From Tangfeifania diversioriginum (GTDB lineage: Bacteria; Bacteroidota; Bacteroidia; Bacteroidales; Prolixibacteraceae), in NCBI RefSeq assembly GCF_900141875.1, contig NZ_FQZE01000008.1, positions 1-64,000 on the forward strand: a DNA stretch of 64,000 bases, written 5' to 3'. The notes under the pieces were generated by a model, which searched no databases, had not been told where the DNA came from, and saw only the letters and a list, made by a program, of their open reading frames with translations. Shown here piece by piece: positions 1 to 9,192 of the stretch. Made by a program: the position numbers and the translations under genes. Each line of letters opens with the position of its first letter. The stretch's first letter is position 1.

Positions 1-1
1 C

Positions 2-76
2 AACTTTCGAAAGTTAGCAATGAGTCTTTTATAGGCAAACCCGTAAAACGACTCTGACCACGTTCAGAGAACGTGG
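2..76. other. Left-edge non-coding segment with two palindromes
   Basis: No gene is visible in the first 98 bases. There is a perfect 14-base palindrome, AACTTTCGAAAGTT, at 2-15. An 8-bp hairpin (CCACGTTC, loop AGA, GAACGTGG) lies at 58-76 and is followed by GTTT. It sits just past the coaX stop codon and may act as a weak terminator for a plus-strand gene left of the window. The T-run is poor. Confidence 0.3.
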
Positions 77-98
77 GTTTCTAATTTGAACTAAAATA

Positions 99-869
99 TT
101 AATCACAAACAATCCTGCAGATTTCAGCAAGCCCATCCAGCGTTAACAGCAGCTCCACGTGTTTAATGTTTTTAGTTAGCGGAGCTATTACCGAGCTTAA
201 TCCGCCGGTGGCCACGACGGTAAGCTTTTCATCCAGTTCGTCCTGTGTGCGTTCAATCATGGAATCGACCAGACCGGTAAACCCGTAAACAATACCCGAT
301 TGGATGGCATGTACCGTATTTTCGCCCAAAACCGAGGGTGGCGGCGTTAAATGAATCTGCGGCAACTGGGCAGTTCCGCCAGACAAAGCCGCAACGGCAG
401 TTTGCAAACCGGGTGCAATGGCAACTCCTTTAATCTCAGCATTTTTGCCGATTGTAGTAAACGTGAGCGCAGTGCCAAAATCAATGATCGTGGTTAGTTT
501 TCCAAATTTTTGAAAGGCTGCAACCGCGTTGGCTACCAAGTCGGCACCAATCTCGTAGGGATTCAAAATTTTGATGGGTAGTTGCGGGTAAATATCGGGA
601 TCAACAACTGTAATTTTTGTTCCGTCGAACAATCCCGGAAGCATTTCGGTGAACGGACGAACCAGCGACGGAACCACGCTGCTCAAAATAATGTCATTCA
701 CATGAGCGCGGCAAATTTTACCTGCCGAAAGCAACGAACGAAAAATAACTTCATACTCATCGGCCGTTTTTTTATGGTCGGTTTGAATGCGCCAGTGGTT
801 TTGCCACTTCCCGTTTTCATTCACTCCAAAAACGATGTTGGTGTTGCCTATGTCAATTGCCAGTAACAT
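99..869 (-). CDS. coaX: Type III pantothenate kinase
   Basis: Phosphorylates pantothenate in the first step of coenzyme A synthesis, in the cytoplasm. CoaX enzymes belong to the ASKHA fold and are unrelated to CoaA. The phosphate-binding DIGNTN motif is at residues 6-11, a GAD substrate-site motif is near residue 107, DFGTALT is near 130 and a GGL motif is near the C-terminus. At 256 residues it has normal family length. The ATG at 869 is chosen because it puts DIGNTN at the usual distance from the N-terminus; an upstream in-frame extension of seven residues is possible but unneeded. It lies alone on the minus strand, with no biotin ligase (birA) partner visible. Confidence 0.93.
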   Translation of the reverse strand: MLLAIDIGNTNIVFGVNENGKWQNHWRIQTDHKKTADEYEVIFRSLLSAGKICRAHVNDIILSSVVPSLVRPFTEMLPGLFDGTKITVVDPDIYPQLPIKILNPYEIGADLVANAVAAFQKFGKLTTIIDFGTALTFTTIGKNAEIKGVAIAPGLQTAVAALSGGTAQLPQIHLTPPPSVLGENTVHAIQSGIVYGFTGLVDSMIERTQDELDEKLTVVATGGLSSVIAPLTKNIKHVELLLTLDGLAEICRIVCD

Positions 870-1096
870 GCTGCTTTTATTAAATCTCAAATATCAAGTG
901 ACAAAATTCAAATAAATTTCAATATCCAAACTACAATTATCAAAAAAATCCAAGCTGTAAATTTTTAAAATCAAACAAATAACAATATCGTACGTATTCA
1001 AATCTCTAACAAATAGGAAGGTTTAGAAAATTGAGGCTTTGAAGTTTGATTATTATTTGTTTTTTGGAATTTGATTGTTGGAATTTTCATTATTCG
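870..1096. repeat. AT-rich low-complexity spacer with inverted TTTGGAATTTG-like runs
   Basis: This spacer between coaX and the helicase gene has no ORF. Its left half repeats degenerate words such as TCAAATA and TTTCAATATCC. Its right half carries the complementary GGAATTTGATTGTTGGAATTT. The two halves therefore form a loose inverted repeat. Similar degenerate strings are common between genes in Bacteroidota. No function is assigned. Confidence 0.35.
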
Positions 1097-4000
1097 TCAA
1101 AACAAACTTAACTGATTATCCTTCTCCTCCGGCTTTTTATGTGGTTTATTTTTTATTTGCTGAATAAGCTCCTGCTGAATTGAACCAAGAAATGGGCTTT
1201 TAGGCAAATTGAACTTCCGTCCGCGCAGGGTTCGGCTCCGGGCATGAGTGAGGTACAACAGTTTTTTGGCGCGGGTCATTCCCACGTAAAGCAGGCGCTT
1301 TTCTTCCTCCTCATCCACTTCAGTTTTATACAAATTGTAGGGCAGCAGGCCCTTTTCGCAACCGGGAATAAAAACACATTCAAATTCCAGTCCTTTGGAT
1401 GCATGCAGCGTCATCAGCGAAACAGCTTCGAGGTTTTTCCGGTGAATATCTGCGCCGGAACCCAGCTTCACATAATTGAGAAATTCACCCCAATTTTGCA
1501 TATTGCCGGCCATACCGGTAAACCGCTCCCAGTTTTGGTTATCAAATTTTTGACCAGCGAAAAACGAATCTTTCAGGTAATTCAAAAATGAAACAGCATC
1601 CAACTTTTTGGTCTCCTCCTTTGCCATTTCAAACTGCAGTTTTGAAAATGCTCTTTTCTTCAGGTTAAAAACAGGGGCAGCTTTTTCAAAATTGCCGGAT
1701 AAAAAAACACTCAGCAAATCGACGAAACTTTGAAACGGTTCTTCCCTGAAAAACGGCACTGTTCCCACATCCTGATAAGGAATATGATGGTCATTCAATG
1801 CTTTGGCGATGGCCTCAAACTGGTTGCGGGTGCGGCACAACACGGCCAAATCGGAAAGGCTGGAAATACCTTCGTTTTTTTCGCCGCGGGTAACAGAGCT
1901 GTCGATGGAAAAAAAGCTGACCCCACCCACCAGTTCCACAATTTGCCGGGCAATGAATTCAGCTTCAGCAGCACCTGTAGGTTGTTCCGAAACAGAAACC
2001 TGAACGCCTTCTGTGAGGCCCTGCAAAAATCCGGAAGATTGCGAAAGCACATCTGACGAAGCAGATAAAATGGTTTGCGAGCACCGATACGATTGTTTCA
2101 GCCTGAAAACTTTTGCACCGGGATAGTCGTCGGTGAATCGTTGAATGTAGCCGGCATTCGCGCCACGAAATCCGTATATCGACTGATTGGCATCGCCTAC
2201 CACACAAAGATTCGAAGATGGATCCGGGGCAAGTTGCCGCAACAAGCGGTACTGTGCATCGTTGGTGTCCTGATATTCATCCACAAAAATGTACCGAAAT
2301 CGCTTTTGATAAACGGCTTTCGCTTTTTCATTTTTATTGAAAAGCAGCAAAGGTTTGGCAATCAAATCATCCAAATCGAAAGCATCGAGCTTCTGCAATT
2401 CTTTTTCATATTTGGTGAAACTGGAAGTTTCCGGTTTGGTGCCATTTTTTATTTCCGAAATTTCGGCGCTCAATTTTTTGGCTTCTCCGGATTTCAATTC
2501 TGAAAAGGATTTGATAATTTCCAGTTTCAATCCCTCATCGGCCAAAATAAAATCTTCACTTCGGCTAAATTCCGTGTGGTATTCTTTTAAAACCGAAAGA
2601 CCGAATGCATGAAAAGTAGCCACAGTAACCTGACTGGCTTTCGTTTTATTTTTCAGCAGAACCTCCAGTCGCTCCCTGAGCTCGCCGGCAGCTTTGTTGG
2701 TAAATGTGATGGCCAGGATTTCTTCGGGTTCTGCCTTATGATTGCCCACCAGCCAGGCAATTTTGCTGGTAAGGGTTTTGGTTTTGCCCGTTCCGGGGCC
2801 GGCAATAATAAGTGATGGTCCTTCATTGTTTTGAACTGCGGAAAATTGCTCAGGATTTAAATTGTTGAAAACCGGCTTTTCTGTCGTTTCTGCTTTGTAT
2901 TGCTCTTGCTTTTCCGCAGCCAGGTTTTCAATCTGCTCTTTTTGATGCAGCAACTTTTGAATGCCTTTTAAATCGAATTGAATCAGTGCCCGTTTTTCAG
3001 GCGGTGCCGGTTTTTCCATCTGGAAAAGAGAGCCCGTTGCCTCGAAATTTTTTACTTCGCCGGGCCTAAAAACACTGATAATTCCGTATTCCCCGTCGTA
3101 TCCTTCCTGAATGTAAATCTCGCGGTTGCGCATCCGGCGAACCGCTTCAGCGAGTGTTTCCGATGTTTTTGATTTAATTTCTTCCAACGGAATTTCAAGT
3201 AAAATATCCAGTTCTTTTCCCAGTTTTTCCAGGGTTTGTTTGTATCCGGCTTCCACCTTTTTCGATTTCGCACCAACGCCTTCAATTTCTGCAAGCATTT
3301 CCTTTAGCGGAATAATGGAACGGAATGGCAATTTATTGGGACGACTTTCAATATTTTCCCTGTCGGATAATTGAATCACGCGGTTCATCACGCCAATTGT
3401 CACCGGCTTCCCGCAAACCGGACAAATAGACTTGTTGCGCAGGGTTTCGGCCGGATCCCAGCACACATTGCATTTGCGGTGACCGTCGTAATGGTACTTT
3501 CCTTCCTGCGGAAACATGTCGATTGTTCCGAGGTATTTTTCCGGATTACCGGTTCGAAGTGCTTCTGTGATACTCTGATAACTAAGTTCGGTATTAAAAA
3601 TATTTGCATTTCGTCCCAGCCGGTCGGGCGAGTGAGCATCGGAGTTGGAAACCAGCGTGACCTTGTCGAGAAACGAGCAAAGCCAGTTCATGGGCGGATC
3701 GGTGGAGAGCCCGGTTTCAATGGTGTGGATGTGTGGCGACAAGTCGGCAAAACACTCTCCCAGCGAATTGAAACCCGATTTGGAACCCAGCATGGAAAAC
3801 CATGGTGTCCAGATATGTGCCGGGATAAAATAGTTTTTTTCGCTGCAATCGAGCACAATTTCGAGCAGATCGCGGGAGTCTTGCCCGAGGATTGGCCGCC
3901 CGTCGGAGGTGAGGTTTCCGCCCAGATTTACCAGTTTTTGGTTTATTTTTTCGGCTTCCTCAAATCCGGGAGCCAGTACCACATTGTGTACTTTACGAAC

Positions 4001-4294
4001 TTTGTCTCCGCGTTTGTAAATATTGCTGATTTCAGCGGTGAGCAAAAACCGCGAATCATTATCGCAAAAAGGTGAATCGAGCCGGTACTCCTTTTTCAAT
4101 TTAAACAACCCGTTGCCGTCGGGTTCGGTTTTTTCTTTCAGCTCGGCCAGCCACCCGGGATGTGTAAAATCGCCGGTTCCAACTACTTTAATCCCTTTCA
4201 GCCCAGCGTAATAATCAAGGTATTCTGGTATGAGCGTTTTACTGGTTGCCCGTGAAAAATGCGAATGAATATGTAAATCGGCTATAAATTTCAT
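1097..4294 (-). CDS. Endonuclease Q-like PHP nuclease fused to UvrD/PcrA-type helicase
   Basis: A 1065-residue fusion. Residues 1 to about 410 look like endonuclease Q, which nicks 5' of deaminated bases. A PHP metal site is indicated by DLHIHSH at 6-12, H103, H160 and SNSDAH at 216-221. A zinc knuckle is formed by C275, C278, C291 and C294, followed by the EndoQ-type helical segment and a GYDGEYG motif near 398-404. From about residue 478 a superfamily 1A helicase follows: AGPGTGKT (498-505), DEYQDT, GDANQSIYGFRGA, QSYRC, TLHASKGLEF and VGMTRAKK. Inferred role: repair of deaminated DNA with unwinding coupled to incision. Helicases with a PHP N-terminus occur in other Bacteroidota, so this is a family architecture and not an assembly artefact. 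The gene is monocistronic; the ATG at 4294 starts directly on the PHP fold. Confidence 0.88.
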   Translation of the reverse strand: MKFIADLHIHSHFSRATSKTLIPEYLDYYAGLKGIKVVGTGDFTHPGWLAELKEKTEPDGNGLFKLKKEYRLDSPFCDNDSRFLLTAEISNIYKRGDKVRKVHNVVLAPGFEEAEKINQKLVNLGGNLTSDGRPILGQDSRDLLEIVLDCSEKNYFIPAHIWTPWFSMLGSKSGFNSLGECFADLSPHIHTIETGLSTDPPMNWLCSFLDKVTLVSNSDAHSPDRLGRNANIFNTELSYQSITEALRTGNPEKYLGTIDMFPQEGKYHYDGHRKCNVCWDPAETLRNKSICPVCGKPVTIGVMNRVIQLSDRENIESRPNKLPFRSIIPLKEMLAEIEGVGAKSKKVEAGYKQTLEKLGKELDILLEIPLEEIKSKTSETLAEAVRRMRNREIYIQEGYDGEYGIISVFRPGEVKNFEATGSLFQMEKPAPPEKRALIQFDLKGIQKLLHQKEQIENLAAEKQEQYKAETTEKPVFNNLNPEQFSAVQNNEGPSLIIAGPGTGKTKTLTSKIAWLVGNHKAEPEEILAITFTNKAAGELRERLEVLLKNKTKASQVTVATFHAFGLSVLKEYHTEFSRSEDFILADEGLKLEIIKSFSELKSGEAKKLSAEISEIKNGTKPETSSFTKYEKELQKLDAFDLDDLIAKPLLLFNKNEKAKAVYQKRFRYIFVDEYQDTNDAQYRLLRQLAPDPSSNLCVVGDANQSIYGFRGANAGYIQRFTDDYPGAKVFRLKQSYRCSQTILSASSDVLSQSSGFLQGLTEGVQVSVSEQPTGAAEAEFIARQIVELVGGVSFFSIDSSVTRGEKNEGISSLSDLAVLCRTRNQFEAIAKALNDHHIPYQDVGTVPFFREEPFQSFVDLLSVFLSGNFEKAAPVFNLKKRAFSKLQFEMAKEETKKLDAVSFLNYLKDSFFAGQKFDNQNWERFTGMAGNMQNWGEFLNYVKLGSGADIHRKNLEAVSLMTLHASKGLEFECVFIPGCEKGLLPYNLYKTEVDEEEEKRLLYVGMTRAKKLLYLTHARSRTLRGRKFNLPKSPFLGSIQQELIQQIKNKPHKKPEEKDNQLSLF

Positions 4295-4368
4295 GATTAA
4301 TTTTATTCCTTAAAAGATAACAGATTTAAACTGCGCCAAAGAAAAATCCGGTAATTATTTTCAAATTT

Positions 4369-4401
4369 AGTCATACCCTCACTTTAAATGGGAGTATGAC
4401 T
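4369..4401. repeat. 33-bp palindromic repeat, copy R1 (diverged)
   Basis: It begins AGTCATAC and ends GTATGACT, with the centre CCTCACTTTAAATGGG. It is the least perfect of four related palindromes in the window (others at 51964, 52737 and 54644). It lies between the divergent helicase gene and the 4489 gene. The outer 8 bp are perfectly complementary. There is no T-run, so it is not a typical intrinsic terminator. Confidence 0.6.
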
Positions 4402-4488
4402 ACCTGAACCAGATATGATTTTGATGAATTATAAAACTGAAAAAATTGCTATCTTGCAGGTTCAAAGAAATCTAATTCAAAACAGATT

Positions 4489-4782
4489 ATGGCAAGTATT
4501 AAAGATTTGAAGAAAGACATTGACCTGCTGATGTCGTTGGTATTAAACGATTGTTTTTACGTATTGGAATATAATCAGAAAGTAAATCAGGACGCTGTAA
4601 TGAATATTGCCACGGAAGTGGTGGAGAAGCATCGCGATTTTCGCAAACGGGCCAACCATCCTGACGGGAAAGACAATCCCAAACTTGTAAAGAAATATTA
4701 CAAAGAGCTCAATACCGAATTGCTTGCTACAGCCGACAAGGAGCTCGAAAAGCTTTCAGCCGAAGTTAAAAAAGTGAGTTAA
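4489..4782 (+). CDS. Small helical hypothetical protein
   Basis: A 97-residue cytosolic protein with no signal peptide or membrane segment. The composition is rich in Lys, Glu, Asp and Leu and looks entirely alpha-helical. I do not recognise a named domain, but the compact, well-formed sequence looks like a conserved Bacteroidota hypothetical. The ATG at 4489 lies after a possible -7 box, TATCTTGC, near 4451. The stop codon overlaps the stop of the convergent DUF3859 gene by 4 bases (4779-4782), so the two genes share a 3' end with no terminator between them. Confidence 0.75.
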   Translation: MASIKDLKKDIDLLMSLVLNDCFYVLEYNQKVNQDAVMNIATEVVEKHRDFRKRANHPDGKDNPKLVKKYYKELNTELLATADKELEKLSAEVKKVS

Positions 4783-5174
4783 TTTTCTTTCTTAACCACT
4801 TTAAACAGTTTTTTTGCTACTGCTTTTCCGTTGTGGTAGGTGGTTAACTCCCAATCGCCCAGTTTATCTTCCAGCGGTTCCCAAATGCAATCGCCCAGGT
4901 AAAACCGGTAGTCGTTAGTTCGGATAAACTCCCAACCTTCAAAAGGTGGCACAATTTCTCCGTTTTCATTTTTGAAAGGTGGGTGTTCAATCTTATATTT
5001 TATATTTTCACTTTTCCCATTCTTAATGTGCAAAACGTATCCAAACTCAGTTCCGATTTCAGCCTCAATGGTGGTAGTAAAATTCAGAATTTTCGGGATT
5101 TCCTTGCTCTCCCGGTTCCACCTGGAATATTCACCGTAACTATAAATTTTAAATATTGGGTTTTTTCGTCTCAT
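4779..5174 (-). CDS. DUF3859 domain protein
   Basis: A 131-residue soluble protein of unknown function. The family signature is visible: a conserved beta-strand block around GTEFGY at about residue 41, an HPP motif near 64, and a closing GDWEL strand near 105 followed by a basic tail. The fold is expected to be immunoglobulin-like. No signal peptide is evident. It is divergent from the 5193 gene with only 18 bases between the two start codons, and convergent with the 4489 gene. The DUF3859 assignment is from memory of the family pattern. Confidence 0.65.
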   Translation of the reverse strand: MRRKNPIFKIYSYGEYSRWNRESKEIPKILNFTTTIEAEIGTEFGYVLHIKNGKSENIKYKIEHPPFKNENGEIVPPFEGWEFIRTNDYRFYLGDCIWEPLEDKLGDWELTTYHNGKAVAKKLFKVVKKEN

Positions 5175-5192
5175 GGTTAATTATTAATTCAA

Positions 5193-5642
5193 ATGTTTAA
5201 ATTGTTGTTTCTATTTACCTCAACAATATTATTTTTACGAAACTTAAACCAAGAAGTGATTTTTATCCGAAAAAATATCAATTTTTTGTTTGTTTTCATT
5301 TTGCCGATATATTTTTATATCGTTCAGAATTCCATTCAAAACAAACATACCCACTTTTATTCCAACGGAATTGTGGTTACCCACTCTCATCCGTTAAATT
5401 CAGAAAATGAAAATCCGGTTGAGAACCACCAACACACCAAAACTGAAATCTGTTTATTCAGCCAGTTAAATTTCGATTATTATAACTTCTCGCAGGAATT
5501 GCAAATACTGGCTGTTGAGCCACCAGAATTCATTCTACCTTTTCTCCCAAAAGAAGGTAACTACAATTCAGTCTCACTTTTTCAACCCGCCCCCCGTGGG
5601 CCACCTCCCCAAAAATCCCACCCAATTCTCCGGGCAGCATAA
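5193..5642 (+). CDS. Small membrane-anchored His-rich protein upstream of a TonB receptor
   Basis: A 149-residue protein with a hydrophobic stretch at residues 25-45 and a predicted periplasmic part rich in histidines (HTHFYSNGIVVTHSHP, then ENHQHTKTEICLF). It ends in a proline-rich PRGPPP stretch near the C-terminus. Small proteins with this layout often precede metal-related TonB-dependent receptors in Bacteroidota, and the next gene is one. Metal (zinc or copper) sensing or binding is therefore inferred, not shown. The ATG at 5193 leaves about 22 residues before the hydrophobic segment; a GTG at 5256 would give a more conventional signal anchor. Confidence 0.6.
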   Translation: MFKLLFLFTSTILFLRNLNQEVIFIRKNINFLFVFILPIYFYIVQNSIQNKHTHFYSNGIVVTHSHPLNSENENPVENHQHTKTEICLFSQLNFDYYNFSQELQILAVEPPEFILPFLPKEGNYNSVSLFQPAPRGPPPQKSHPILRAA

Positions 5643-5777
5643 ATTGGTCAATGGTAGAACAAAATCACCACAAATGGGGATTTTACACCTGGAGCCTGAC
5701 ACCTAATTTTGCCCGCAATTCAAATTAATTTTTTAAAAGGGGTTAAGACCACCTCTGGCAAAGTTTAAATAACCAAA

Positions 5778-8147
5778 ATGAGACTGATTTCTGTAATTAT
5801 TTTAAGTGCACTATTTATTTGCGCCAGCAATTCTGTATATTCTGATGAACCCTTAAAAAGGCCTAAAACCGATGCCATGCTCTTCGGGCACGTAACATCG
5901 GGCGAAGAACACATTCCGTTTGCAACCATTGTTATTGAAGGAACTACAATTGCATCGGCAGCTGATGCTACAGGACATTTTAAAATGGCCAACCTGCCGG
6001 AAGGCAAACAAACAATTGTGGTTTCAGCCGTTGGATACAAAACACTTAAGGAAGAAGTAATGTTGGAAGCCAACAAAAGTACAACATTTTTTGCTGAGCT
6101 TGAACCTGACAACATTGGCATTGAGCAGGTTGTGGTGTCGGCCGACAGGAATGAAAAGAACCGGAAAGAAACGCCCACCATTGTAAACAGTATTAACCCA
6201 AAGCTATTTCAGCGTACACAAAATGTAACACTAAGCGAAGGATTAAACTTTTCGCCGGGGTTGCGCATGGAAAACAATTGCCAGAACTGCGGTTTTTCGC
6301 AGGTCAGAATGAACGGGCTCGAAGGGCCTTACTCCCAAATACTGATTAATTCGCGTCCTATATTCAGCGGGCTGGCAGGCGTTTACGGGCTGGAACTTAT
6401 TCCTTCAAATATGATTGAACGCGTTGAAGTTATTCGTGGTGGTGGTTCATCGATGTATGGCAGCAACGCCATTGCCGGAACCATTAACCTGATTACAAAG
6501 GATCCGATCACCAACCGGTTTTCAGCAGGTGTTTCGCAGAGTTTTACCGGCGTGGCTAATAATTATGAAGCTTCAGACGACTACAATATAAAGTTAAACG
6601 GATCGCTGATTAGTGACGATTTTAAAACGGGGTTGAGCATCTTCGGATTTCACAGGAAACGCGATCCGTTCGATGCCAATGACGACGGATTTTCGGAATT
6701 GTCATCCATCGAAAATGTAACCCTGGGGGCACGTATATTTCAGCGTGTTTCCTCCCGCGGAAAAATCACCTTCGATTATTTTCATATCAATGAATTCAGA
6801 AGAGGAGGGAATAAATTCGACATGCCCCTGCATGAAGCTGACATTGCCGAAAGTGTTGAACACAAGATTAATTCGGGGGCACTAAATTTCGATTTACTCT
6901 TGCGCGAACACGACAAATTTTCGGCATTTCTCTCGGCACAAGGCGTAAACCGCGACTCCTATTATGGCGCTGAACAGGATCCTTCTGCGTATGGTTTAAC
7001 AGATGATTTAACTTATTCCACCGGAATACAGTATATCAGACACCTGCACAACTTAGTTTTTTCGGAAGCTGCAATCACTGCCGGCCTGGAAGCGAACGGC
7101 AGTGTGCTCACCGACGAAAAACCGGGCTACTACGATCCGGAAGAAAACCTTCAGCACAGCAGCACGCTGGTTGCTGACCAAAAAATGGAAACACAAGCCG
7201 GGTTCCTGCAATCGGAATGGGAAATAGACAAAGTAGTGGTTAGTGCCGGAGTGCGGTTCGATCATTATAAAATTGAAGACCAGACCCGCGACAGCCAGTC
7301 AATCACGGGTGATGTATTAAGTCCGCGGATTAATTTCATGTATAATATATTTGATAATTTCCAATTCAGGGCTGGCTATGCACGCGGTTTTCGTGCCCCG
7401 CAAATTTTTGACGAAGACCTGCATATTGAAACCTCCGGATCGCGCCAGGTGCTGCACCGAAATGCAAACGACTTGAAACAGGAATCTTCAAACAGTTTTA
7501 CTGCTTCGCTCGATTTTTCCAATTTTAATGGTGGATGGCAATACCAACTTTTAGTGGAAGGTTTCTACACCCACCTCAACAATCCGTTTGCCAACGAATA
7601 CGGCACTCCGGATGAAAACGGGGTGGTAATTTATACCCGTGTGAATGCTGAAAAAGGGGCAAAAGTTCAGGGTGTTAACCTTGAATTCAATGCCTCTCCC
7701 TCCAACTGGTTCCAGCTGCAGTCGGGGTTCACTTTTCAGAAAAGCCGGTATGAAGAGCCGCAGGAATTTAACGAAACACGTTTTTTCCGCACACCAGACA
7801 CTTACGGCTACATCAGTTTAAATTACAGCCCGGCACCCTATTTTAATGCTGCAATTACCGGAAATTATACAGGCCCGATGCTCATCCCCTATTTTGGGCC
7901 GCAGCTTGAAAATCCGGAAGAAGGAAAGCTGAATAAATCCGGTTCGTTTTTCGATGCGGGAATTAAATTAAGCTACGACATAAAAATTACCGAAAACGTA
8001 ATCGTTCAGTTAAACAGCGGGATAAAAAACATTACCAACAGCTATCAGAACGATTTCGACTCAGGAATTAATCGCGATCCGGCTTATATTTACGGGCCAC
8101 TCAATCCACGCACATTTTATTTTGGGGTAAAAATCGGAAATATGTAA
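5778..8147 (+). CDS. TonB-dependent outer-membrane receptor
   Basis: A 789-residue outer-membrane importer. A signal peptide covers residues 1-22. A CarboxypepD_reg-like beta-sandwich follows (GHVTSGEEHIPFATIVIEG onward, about 33-115). The plug domain comes next, with CQNCGFSQVRMNG near 170 and RGGGSSMYGSNAIAGTIN near 217, then a 22-strand barrel ending in the usual aromatic-rich FYFGVKIGNM. The CxxC pair in the plug and the His-rich protein 135 bases upstream suggest a metal or metal-chelate ligand; that is inference. There is no SusD partner, so it is not a classical glycan-utilisation pair. A hairpin terminator follows at 8173. Confidence 0.9.
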   Translation: MRLISVIILSALFICASNSVYSDEPLKRPKTDAMLFGHVTSGEEHIPFATIVIEGTTIASAADATGHFKMANLPEGKQTIVVSAVGYKTLKEEVMLEANKSTTFFAELEPDNIGIEQVVVSADRNEKNRKETPTIVNSINPKLFQRTQNVTLSEGLNFSPGLRMENNCQNCGFSQVRMNGLEGPYSQILINSRPIFSGLAGVYGLELIPSNMIERVEVIRGGGSSMYGSNAIAGTINLITKDPITNRFSAGVSQSFTGVANNYEASDDYNIKLNGSLISDDFKTGLSIFGFHRKRDPFDANDDGFSELSSIENVTLGARIFQRVSSRGKITFDYFHINEFRRGGNKFDMPLHEADIAESVEHKINSGALNFDLLLREHDKFSAFLSAQGVNRDSYYGAEQDPSAYGLTDDLTYSTGIQYIRHLHNLVFSEAAITAGLEANGSVLTDEKPGYYDPEENLQHSSTLVADQKMETQAGFLQSEWEIDKVVVSAGVRFDHYKIEDQTRDSQSITGDVLSPRINFMYNIFDNFQFRAGYARGFRAPQIFDEDLHIETSGSRQVLHRNANDLKQESSNSFTASLDFSNFNGGWQYQLLVEGFYTHLNNPFANEYGTPDENGVVIYTRVNAEKGAKVQGVNLEFNASPSNWFQLQSGFTFQKSRYEEPQEFNETRFFRTPDTYGYISLNYSPAPYFNAAITGNYTGPMLIPYFGPQLENPEEGKLNKSGSFFDAGIKLSYDIKITENVIVQLNSGIKNITNSYQNDFDSGINRDPAYIYGPLNPRTFYFGVKIGNM

Positions 8148-8172
8148 TTCAAAATAATAATTATCTCCTGCT

Positions 8173-8205
8173 GAGGTTGCTATAAAAAAGGCAACCTCTT
8201 TTTAT
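8173..8205 (+). terminator. Intrinsic terminator after the TonB receptor
   Basis: Perfect 8-bp stem GAGGTTGC / GCAACCTC (8173-8180 and 8191-8198) with an A-rich 10-base loop, followed by TTTTTAT. It ends the 5193-5778 transcription unit. Confidence 0.85.
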
Positions 8206-8281
8206 TTGTGGCACACAAAAGATTTGTAATTTTACGCCGTTCTTGAATAAAAGACAGGCTCTTATATATAAAATATCGAAA

Positions 8282-9184
8282 ATGAATGATTTGGATGCCC
8301 AAAAAAAAGTGAATGCAAAAGACCGTAGGAACAATATTATTGTAATTGCTCTTTCGGTTCTCCTTGTGGTGGTTGTGGTTCTCTACTTTTTACAAAACCG
8401 AGAGCATAAATCAATTTTAAATGAATTGAATGCCGAAAAAGACTCCATACGACTTGAATTAAATCATTTAGTTACCAGTTACGACTCGCTTGAAACTGCC
8501 AGCGACACGCTAAGTGAACAACTTTTTGTGGCACAAACCAAAGTAAAAGACCTTTTGGTGGAAGTGGAACAAACCAAGAAAGTCAGCCTTGAAAAAATTA
8601 ATGCCTATCAAAAACAGGTAACTACGTTAAGAGGAATCATGCGCGATTTTGTGGTTCAGATTGATTCATTAAACCGCCGCAATGAAGAACTGATGGCCGA
8701 AAACCTTGAAGTAAAAGAGCAGTACAAGCAGGCTGAATCAGAAAAACAACAACTGAGTAAAGAAAAACAACAACTGGAACAAAACCTTCAGCGTGCCTCC
8801 AGGTTGCAGGTAAGAGAATTAAGAGCCGAGCCGCTTAACACAAGAAGCCAGACTACCCGGTTTGCCCGGCGGACTGATAAAATCAGGATTTATTTTATTT
8901 TGGGCGAAAACGTGGCAGCCAAACGCGGGCCAAAAAATATTTACGCACGCATAATGCGTCCCGATGAGCTTTTAATGAGCAAATCGGAAAACAACCTGTT
9001 CAGGTACGAGGACCTGGAAATTCAATATTCCGCCATGCGCGAAGTAGTTTACGAAGGACATGACCTGCCTGTTGCTATTTTCTGGGACAATTCCAACGAG
9101 CCCGAGTTAATGACAGGCGAATACACCGTGGACATTTTTGCCGACGGTTACAACATTGGAACCACCACCTTTGAATTGAGATGA
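8282..9184 (+). CDS. Membrane-anchored coiled-coil protein
   Basis: About 300 residues. A short cytosolic N-terminus is followed by one membrane helix at about residues 17-36 (IVIALSVLLVVVVVLYFL), a long coiled coil to about residue 180 rich in Glu, Lys, Gln and Leu, and a basic linker. A C-terminal beta-rich domain begins near KIRIYFILGEN. The shape is that of a periplasmic coiled-coil protein tethered to the inner membrane. I recognise no named domain; conserved proteins of this shape are common in Bacteroidota. The ATG at 8282 is preferred over the upstream TTG at 8243. TAATTTTAC at about 8228-8236 resembles a -7 element. Confidence 0.75.
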   Translation: MNDLDAQKKVNAKDRRNNIIVIALSVLLVVVVVLYFLQNREHKSILNELNAEKDSIRLELNHLVTSYDSLETASDTLSEQLFVAQTKVKDLLVEVEQTKKVSLEKINAYQKQVTTLRGIMRDFVVQIDSLNRRNEELMAENLEVKEQYKQAESEKQQLSKEKQQLEQNLQRASRLQVRELRAEPLNTRSQTTRFARRTDKIRIYFILGENVAAKRGPKNIYARIMRPDELLMSKSENNLFRYEDLEIQYSAMREVVYEGHDLPVAIFWDNSNEPELMTGEYTVDIFADGYNIGTTTFELR

Positions 9185-9192
9185 CACACCGC

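Noticed and set aside
3371-4075. 234-codon plus-strand frame opposite the PHP domain
   Set aside because: It is antisense to a fully recognisable gene and its translation has no domain-like composition; it is a shadow frame.
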